Source: Actinomycetota bacterium (GTDB lineage Bacteria > Actinomycetota > Actinomycetes > Propionibacteriales > Nocardioidaceae). Taken from it: a stretch of DNA of 64,000 bases. Numbering within the stretch: the stretch's first letter is position 1; every line of letters begins with the position of its first letter. The notes below the pieces were generated by a model that was not told the origin of the DNA, ran no database searches, and saw only the letters and a list, made by a program, of their open reading frames with translations. The DNA lies in contig WLJH01000006.1 in NCBI GenBank assembly GCA_009701885.1, forward strand, positions 82,417 through 146,416, written 5' to 3'. Below are positions 60,069 to 64,000 of the stretch, piece by piece. The position numbers were made by a program, and so were the translations under genes.

Positions 60069-61660
60069 GCACCCCGCCCGCGCCGCCGAGGTCGGGGTTC
60101 CCGCGCACCGGCATCTCGGTCCAGACCCGGATCACCGCCGCCGTCGCCGCGCTCACCGCCGCCACCCTGGCCCTGGCCGGGCTGCTGGTCTACGCCATCG
60201 AGCGGGACCGGCTGGAGGAGCAGACCCGCGCGGCGGTCGACCAGGAGCTGCAGGAGTTCGGCCGGATCCAGGCCGAGGGGCTCGACCCCACGACGTCCGA
60301 GCCGTTCCAGGACGTCGCGGCGATGCTGGAGCTCTTCTTCCTGCGCAACATCCCCGACGACGACGAGCTGCTCGTGGGCTGGATCGAGGGGCGGGCCGAC
60401 CCGGTCCGCTTCCTCTCCCCCGCCGAGGACCCGATCGTCGACGACGCGGCCTTCCGCGCGGCCGCCTCCGACGTCGCCCGCACCGGCGGCAGCGCCCGCT
60501 TCGAGGTGTCTGGCGAGGGCGAGGTCCTCCTCGTCGGCCAGCCGGTGCGCTTCCGCAGCGACACCGAGGCCGGCGCCCTGCTGGTCGTCACCCGCCTCGA
60601 GGTCGGCCGGGCGGCGCTGCGCGACACGATGCGCACCTACGCGATCGTCTCGGCGCTCGCGCTGCTGCTGGTGGCGGGCGCGGCCTTCCTGCTGACCGGT
60701 CGGCTGCTGGCGCCGCTGCGCCGCCTGCGCCGCACCGCCGAGGAGATCACCGAGACCGACCTCTCCCGCCGCATCCCCGTCAGCGGCAACGACGACATCA
60801 CCGCGCTCACCGGCACCGTCAACACCATGCTCGAGCGGCTCGAGGCCGCGTTCACCGAGCAGCGGCGCTTCCTCGACGACGCCGGCCACGAGCTGAAGAC
60901 CCCGTTGACCGTGCTGCGCGGGCACCTGGAGGTCCTCGACCTCGGCAGCCCCGAGGAGGTCGCGGAGACCCGGGACCTCCTGCTCGACGAGGTCGACCGG
61001 ATGTCACGGCTGGTGGGCGACCTGATCCTGCTCGCCAAGTCCGACCGACCCGACTTCGTCCGGGTCGAGCCGGTCGAGCTGCGCGACCTCACCGAGGACC
61101 TGCTGGCCAAGTGCTCGGGGCTCGGGGAACGCACCTGGTCCATCGACGCCGCGGCCACGGCCCGGGTCGAGGTCGACGCCCAGCGCCTGACCCAGGCGGT
61201 GCTGCAGCTGGCCGACAACGCCGTGCGGCACACCCGCCCCGGCGACCGGGTCGCCGTCGGGACGGCGTACGACGGCAGCCGGCTGCGCCTGTGGGTCCGC
61301 GACACCGGGCCCGGCCTGGCCCCGGAGGACCGCACCCGGGTCTTCGACCGCTTCGCGCGCGCCGACGACCGCGACCACGAGGGCTTCGGCCTGGGCCTGT
61401 CGATCGTCGGGGCGATCGCCGAGGCCCACGGCGGCCGCACCGCCTGGGAGGACCCGACCCACGACGGTCACCCCCGCGGCTCGCGGTTCGTCGTCGACGT
61501 GCCCGCAGCGCGGATCGCCGAGGACCACCGCGGCAGCGACGACCCGACCCGCGTCCTGCCGCTGCCCGGCACGCCCCGGGCACCCCTGACACCCCGGACA
61601 CCCGGACGCCCCGACCGACCGATCCGCCAGCAGGAGGACAGCACGTGGCCCGCATCCTGA
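60065..61660 (+). CDS. Two-component sensor histidine kinase, CTG start
   Basis: 531 aa. TM1 about 22-44 (AALTAATLALAGLLVYAI), an extracytoplasmic domain, TM2 about 193-212 (IVSALALLLVAGAAFLLTG), HAMP, HisKA with His275 in DDAGHELKTPLTVLRGH, then HATPase_c with DNAVRHT, DTGPGLAPEDR and GFGLGLSIVGAIAEAHGG. The frame has no ATG, GTG or TTG before the ATG at 60323, which lies in the sensor domain; TM1 needs an upstream start. CTG at 60065 overlaps the previous stop (CTGA), the usual coupling geometry. It phosphorylates the regulator encoded next. Confidence 0.85.
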   Translation: MSTPPAPPRSGFPRTGISVQTRITAAVAALTAATLALAGLLVYAIERDRLEEQTRAAVDQELQEFGRIQAEGLDPTTSEPFQDVAAMLELFFLRNIPDDDELLVGWIEGRADPVRFLSPAEDPIVDDAAFRAAASDVARTGGSARFEVSGEGEVLLVGQPVRFRSDTEAGALLVVTRLEVGRAALRDTMRTYAIVSALALLLVAGAAFLLTGRLLAPLRRLRRTAEEITETDLSRRIPVSGNDDITALTGTVNTMLERLEAAFTEQRRFLDDAGHELKTPLTVLRGHLEVLDLGSPEEVAETRDLLLDEVDRMSRLVGDLILLAKSDRPDFVRVEPVELRDLTEDLLAKCSGLGERTWSIDAAATARVEVDAQRLTQAVLQLADNAVRHTRPGDRVAVGTAYDGSRLRLWVRDTGPGLAPEDRTRVFDRFARADDRDHEGFGLGLSIVGAIAEAHGGRTAWEDPTHDGHPRGSRFVVDVPAARIAEDHRGSDDPTRVLPLPGTPRAPLTPRTPGRPDRPIRQQEDSTWPAS

Positions 61661-62313
61661 TCGTCGAGGACGAGGAGCGGATCAGCTCCTTCATCGCCAA
61701 GGGCCTGCGGGCCGATGGCCACGTCCCGACCGTGGTCGCCGACGGGCCGACCGGGCTGGACCTGGCGCTCTCCGGCGACCACGACCTCATGGTCCTCGAC
61801 ATCGGCCTGCCCGGCATGGACGGCTTCGAGGTCCTCGACCAGCTGCGGGCGCAGGGCTCCCGGATGCCGGTGGTGGTCCTCACCGCCCGCGACTCCGTGG
61901 GCGACACCGTCTCCGCGCTCGAGGGCGGCGCCGACGACTACATGAGCAAGCCGTTCCGCTTCGCCGAGCTGCAGGCGCGCATCCGGCTGCGGCTGCGCCA
62001 GACCGGTGGGGCCGCGCCGGGCGCCGAGGACGTGCTCGAGGCCGGCGGCGTCCGCCTCGACCTGCGCACCCGCCGCGCGAGCGTCGACGGCGCCGACGTG
62101 GAGCTCTCGGCCCGCGAGTTCACCCTCGCCGAGATCTTCATGCGCAACGCCGGCCAGGTGCTCTCCCGCGAGCAGCTGCTCGACCACGTGTGGGGCTTCG
62201 ACTTCGACCCCGGCTCCAACGTCGTCGACGTCTACGTCGGGTACCTCCGCCGCAAGCTCGGCAGCGACACCATCCTCACCGTCCGGGGCATGGGCTACCG
62301 CTTCGCCACCTGA
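61645..62313 (+). CDS. OmpR-family response regulator
   Basis: 222 aa. Receiver domain with acidic pair in LIVEDEERI, phospho-acceptor Asp52 in VLDIGLPGMDG, Thr80 and Lys102 (SKPF). The DNA-binding winged helix has SAREFTLAEIFMRNAGQVLS, LLDHVWGFDFDPGSNVVDVY and GMGYRFAT. GTG with GGAGGA six bases upstream, overlapping the kinase 3' end by 16 bp. OmpR-type proteins bind direct repeats with about 11-bp period, so the elements at 59648 and 63788, and perhaps the CTCACAG repeats at the left end, are candidate targets. Confidence 0.93.
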   Translation: MARILIVEDEERISSFIAKGLRADGHVPTVVADGPTGLDLALSGDHDLMVLDIGLPGMDGFEVLDQLRAQGSRMPVVVLTARDSVGDTVSALEGGADDYMSKPFRFAELQARIRLRLRQTGGAAPGAEDVLEAGGVRLDLRTRRASVDGADVELSAREFTLAEIFMRNAGQVLSREQLLDHVWGFDFDPGSNVVDVYVGYLRRKLGSDTILTVRGMGYRFAT

Positions 62314-62363
62314 CCCGTCGCCAGGTTGCCCGCGTCCCGTCGCCGGGTTCCGCCGGAGACGCG

Positions 62364-62399
62364 ACGACCCCCGACGGCCGGACGGCGGTCGGGGGTCGT
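62364..62399. terminator. Bidirectional terminator
   Basis: ACGACCCCCGAC pairs perfectly with GTCGGGGGTCGT around a 12-nt loop, in the space between the convergent regulator and Ser/Thr kinase genes. Confidence 0.75.
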
Positions 62400-62427
62400 G
62401 TCGGTGGGCGAATGCGGACCCAGGAGA

Positions 62428-63297
62428 TCAGGAGCGCCAGCCCGCCAGCCGGGGCGCGGGCAGCCCGTGCAGCACCGGCTCCAGCACCTCGGAGACCTCG
62501 TGCGGCAGCGGCCGGTCCGCCGGCTCCGGCGAGAGCCCGGCCAGGACGACCTCCCGCACCGGAGCGGGTACGTCGCCGGGCAGCGTGGCCGGACCCTCGA
62601 CGAGCTGGGGGTGCCGCTCGTGCGGGACCTCGGCCGACGGGTCGCCGTCCCGGAACGGCCGCGTGCCGCTGACCGCCTCGAAGAGCACCGCGGCCAGGCC
62701 CCACACGTCGCTGGCCGGGCCGGGCACCCCTGCTCGGCCGCCGGGGTCGGCCTGCTCGGGAGCGAGGTAGCGGTCGGTGCCGATGACGTGCTTGAGACGA
62801 GCAGCGTCCTCGACGGGCCGGGCGACCGACAGGTCGATCAGCCGGGCCGGCGCGCCCATGATGATGTTGGAGGGCTTGACGTCCAGGTGGACCCAGCCGA
62901 GGCGGCGCAGGTAGTGCAGCGCGGAGGCCAGCTCGATGCCCAGCACGAGGTACTGCTGGGGCTGGAGACGGCCGTGCCGGCGCACCAGCGTCGAGAGCCG
63001 GGGCCCGTCGAGGTTCTCCAGCACCAGGTGCGGGCGCGGGCCGGAGTCGGTCCAGCGCAGCGCCCGCACCACGACGGGGTGGTTCACGGTGGTGAGGGCC
63101 TCCGCCTCGCGGCGCAGGCCGCGCAGGGAGGAGGCGTCCTCGACCAGGTCGGGGCGCACCAGCTTGGCGACGACCGGACCCCAGGTCACCTCGTCGAAGG
63201 CGAGGTAGGCCTCGTAGGTCGCACCGCCCCCGAGCCGGCGTACGGCGACGAGGTCCTCGGTGATCGCGTCACCCTCGCGGAGTCCCCAGCCGGTCAT
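62428..63297 (-). CDS. Ser/Thr protein kinase, soluble
   Basis: 289 aa, only a kinase domain with a short tail. Gly-loop RRLGGGATYEAYLAFDEV, Lys in GPVVAKLVRP, Glu in LRREAEAL, catalytic loop WVHLDVKPSNIIM (HLD in place of HRD), metal loop LIDLSVARP (DLS in place of DFG) and TDRYLAPEQA with APE. So all catalytic residues are kept but two motifs are altered. No membrane segment or PASTA domain. Its ATG shares a base with the stop of the second acidic protein gene (TGATG), so the two are cotranslated. Confidence 0.9.
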   Translation of the reverse strand: MTGWGLREGDAITEDLVAVRRLGGGATYEAYLAFDEVTWGPVVAKLVRPDLVEDASSLRGLRREAEALTTVNHPVVVRALRWTDSGPRPHLVLENLDGPRLSTLVRRHGRLQPQQYLVLGIELASALHYLRRLGWVHLDVKPSNIIMGAPARLIDLSVARPVEDAARLKHVIGTDRYLAPEQADPGGRAGVPGPASDVWGLAAVLFEAVSGTRPFRDGDPSAEVPHERHPQLVEGPATLPGDVPAPVREVVLAGLSPEPADRPLPHEVSEVLEPVLHGLPAPRLAGWRS

Positions 63298-63710
63298 CAG
63301 CGGCGGGTGTCGTTGCGCGACTTGTCGTTGGTCGCGTTGGCCGTGGTGTCGCGGGTCTCGTCGCCGCCGTCACGCGTCCAGTCGCGGGTCCGGTCGCCCT
63401 GGCTGATGTCGCGGTCGCGGGAGATGTCGGTGACCCGCGAGTTGGTGTTGTCGTTGCTGGCCACGCCCGAGGTGTCGCCGGCGGTGTTGTTGGTGCCGTT
63501 GGTGTCGCCGTTCTGGGTGTTGGTGTCGTCGTTGGTCCGGTTGGTGTCGTCGTCATCGTCGTCGTCGACGGTCGAGACGACGTCGGCGCGGTCGTCGTCG
63601 CGCTTCCAGAAGACGTCGGAGTCGGCGGCCTGCGCGGCGGGGAAGGCCAGGAGGCCGGCGCCGACGGCTCCGGCGATGGTCCCGAGCCCGAGCTTCACGG
63701 TGGTGCGCAT
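63297..63710 (-). CDS. Secreted Asp/Asn/Thr-rich low-complexity protein
   Basis: 137 aa. Signal peptide MRTTVKLGLGTIAGAVGAGL ... FPAAQA with likely cleavage after AQA near residue 28. The mature chain starts ADSDVFWKRDDDRADVVSTV and then has only D, N, T, R, G and S for most of its length (DDDDDDDTNRTNDDTNTQNG region), so it is disordered and acidic. No Cys. AGAGGA precedes the ATG by six bases. The composite operator is 77 bp upstream. Analogous to the acidic protein at 59709 but with a different repeat composition. Confidence 0.75.
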   Translation of the reverse strand: MRTTVKLGLGTIAGAVGAGLLAFPAAQAADSDVFWKRDDDRADVVSTVDDDDDDDTNRTNDDTNTQNGDTNGTNNTAGDTSGVASNDNTNSRVTDISRDRDISQGDRTRDWTRDGGDETRDTTANATNDKSRNDTRR

Positions 63711-63787
63711 GGTGTGTCCTCTCGTCCGTGCGGTCGGTCCTTCCGACCGCGACAGGAGCAATGGAACCCATCGGTGGTGAGGTCATC

Positions 63788-63815
63788 GTGAGCCCTTGAT
63801 GAGACGGTTCTCATC
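63788..63815 (-). promoter_or_regulatory. Composite operator, copy 2
   Basis: The minus strand reads GATGAGA-ACCG-TCTCATC-AAGGG-CTCAC, identical to copy 1 in every conserved block and all spacings; only the spacer bases differ. It lies 77 bp upstream of the second acidic protein gene. The space 63816-63856 up to the insertion sequence shows nothing else. Confidence 0.65.
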
Positions 63816-63856
63816 GCCGGTCGTACCCTGGTGGGGGGACGGCGGCGCGAACGAGC

Positions 63857-64000
63857 GTGTCAAGAATTCTGTGTAAGGCAGTCGATCTCTTTACTTTCTC
63901 GGGTGGGTTCTACAGGTGGGGGTTGATGCGGTCGGGGTAGGCGATCGCGAGCTGGGCCAGGGCTTGCTTCCAGTTCGTGACGACCTGGCCCTCGACGAGG
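63857..64000 (-). mobile_element. IS256-family insertion sequence, 3' end
   Basis: From about 63857 (TGTCAAGAATTCTGTGTAAG, resembling terminal inverted repeats of actinobacterial IS256 elements) the sequence leads into the transposase 3' end. The other end is outside the window, so length and target duplication cannot be seen. Confidence 0.6.
63910..64000 (-). CDS. IS256-family transposase, C-terminal end
   Basis: The last 29 codons are present: LVEGQVVTNWKQALAQLAIA then YPDRINPHL and a TAG stop. WKxALxQLAIxYPDRI is the usual C-terminus of mutator-type DDE transposases. The rest lies beyond the window edge. Confidence 0.75.
   Translation of the reverse strand, partial: LVEGQVVTNWKQALAQLAIAYPDRINPHL

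Overview
The window is chromosomal DNA of a very high-GC actinobacterium, most likely Nocardioides or a close relative (Nocardioidaceae, Propionibacteriales). The evidence is the strong G/C bias at third codon positions, the many genes whose start codon lies 6-8 nt behind a TANNNT -10 element (leaderless mRNAs), and typical actinobacterial genes: a MhuD-type heme oxygenase, an RNase H/acid phosphatase fusion, a glnE/glnA2 pair, CtlX and SPOR mini-proteins. The assignment rests on protein family recognition and was not checked against a database.

Left part (1-5290): a start-only gene fragment, a CotH kinase / VTC-domain / DUF4956 operon and a secreted S1C trypsin-like protease, all on the minus strand. 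Three transcription starts here share an 11-bp-period direct repeat like an OmpR-family regulator site. A small unknown gene and the 3' scrap of a class A beta-lactamase follow. Next (5413-11715) is a complete Mrp Na+/H+ antiporter operon, mrpA(B)-C-D-E-F-G, coupled by stop/start overlaps. A PucR-type regulator (11811-13130) is divergent from a liv-type ABC importer operon that contains an acyl-CoA synthetase (13442-20305); the substrate-binding lipoprotein has an in-frame TGA about 80% into its length.

Middle part (20487-29832): aldo/keto reductase, Acg-type nitroreductase with a DosR-like box, a thiolase-crotonase fusion and an alpha/beta hydrolase sharing KstR-like palindromes, CtlX, a MerR regulator divergent from an acyl-CoA dehydrogenase, and a PPOx-fold protein with a second DosR-like box. 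Nitrogen and cofactor genes follow on the minus strand (30139-41091): a membrane-segment-bearing SF2 helicase, glnE, a class I amidotransferase, glnA2-type glutamine synthetase, NAD synthase and galE. Then come a VOC protein, a truncated HNH endonuclease, panB, a glucose/sorbosone dehydrogenase lipoprotein, a frame-shifted CNNM/CBS transporter, map, a TPR protein and the RNase P RNA (48818-49218).

Right part (49503-64000): NUDIX, RNB-domain RNase, yaaA, the RNase H/phosphatase fusion, a zinc-ribbon coiled-coil protein starting at CTG, a Nif3-like protein divergent from mhuD, a sensor-like gene plus histidine kinase pair, an acyl-CoA ligase, and a compact signalling locus: acidic secreted protein - histidine kinase - response regulator, then convergent Ser/Thr kinase and a second acidic secreted protein. 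The two acidic-protein genes carry the same 28-bp composite operator, which makes this locus the best candidate for an undescribed regulatory system. The window ends in the 3' end of an IS256-family transposase.
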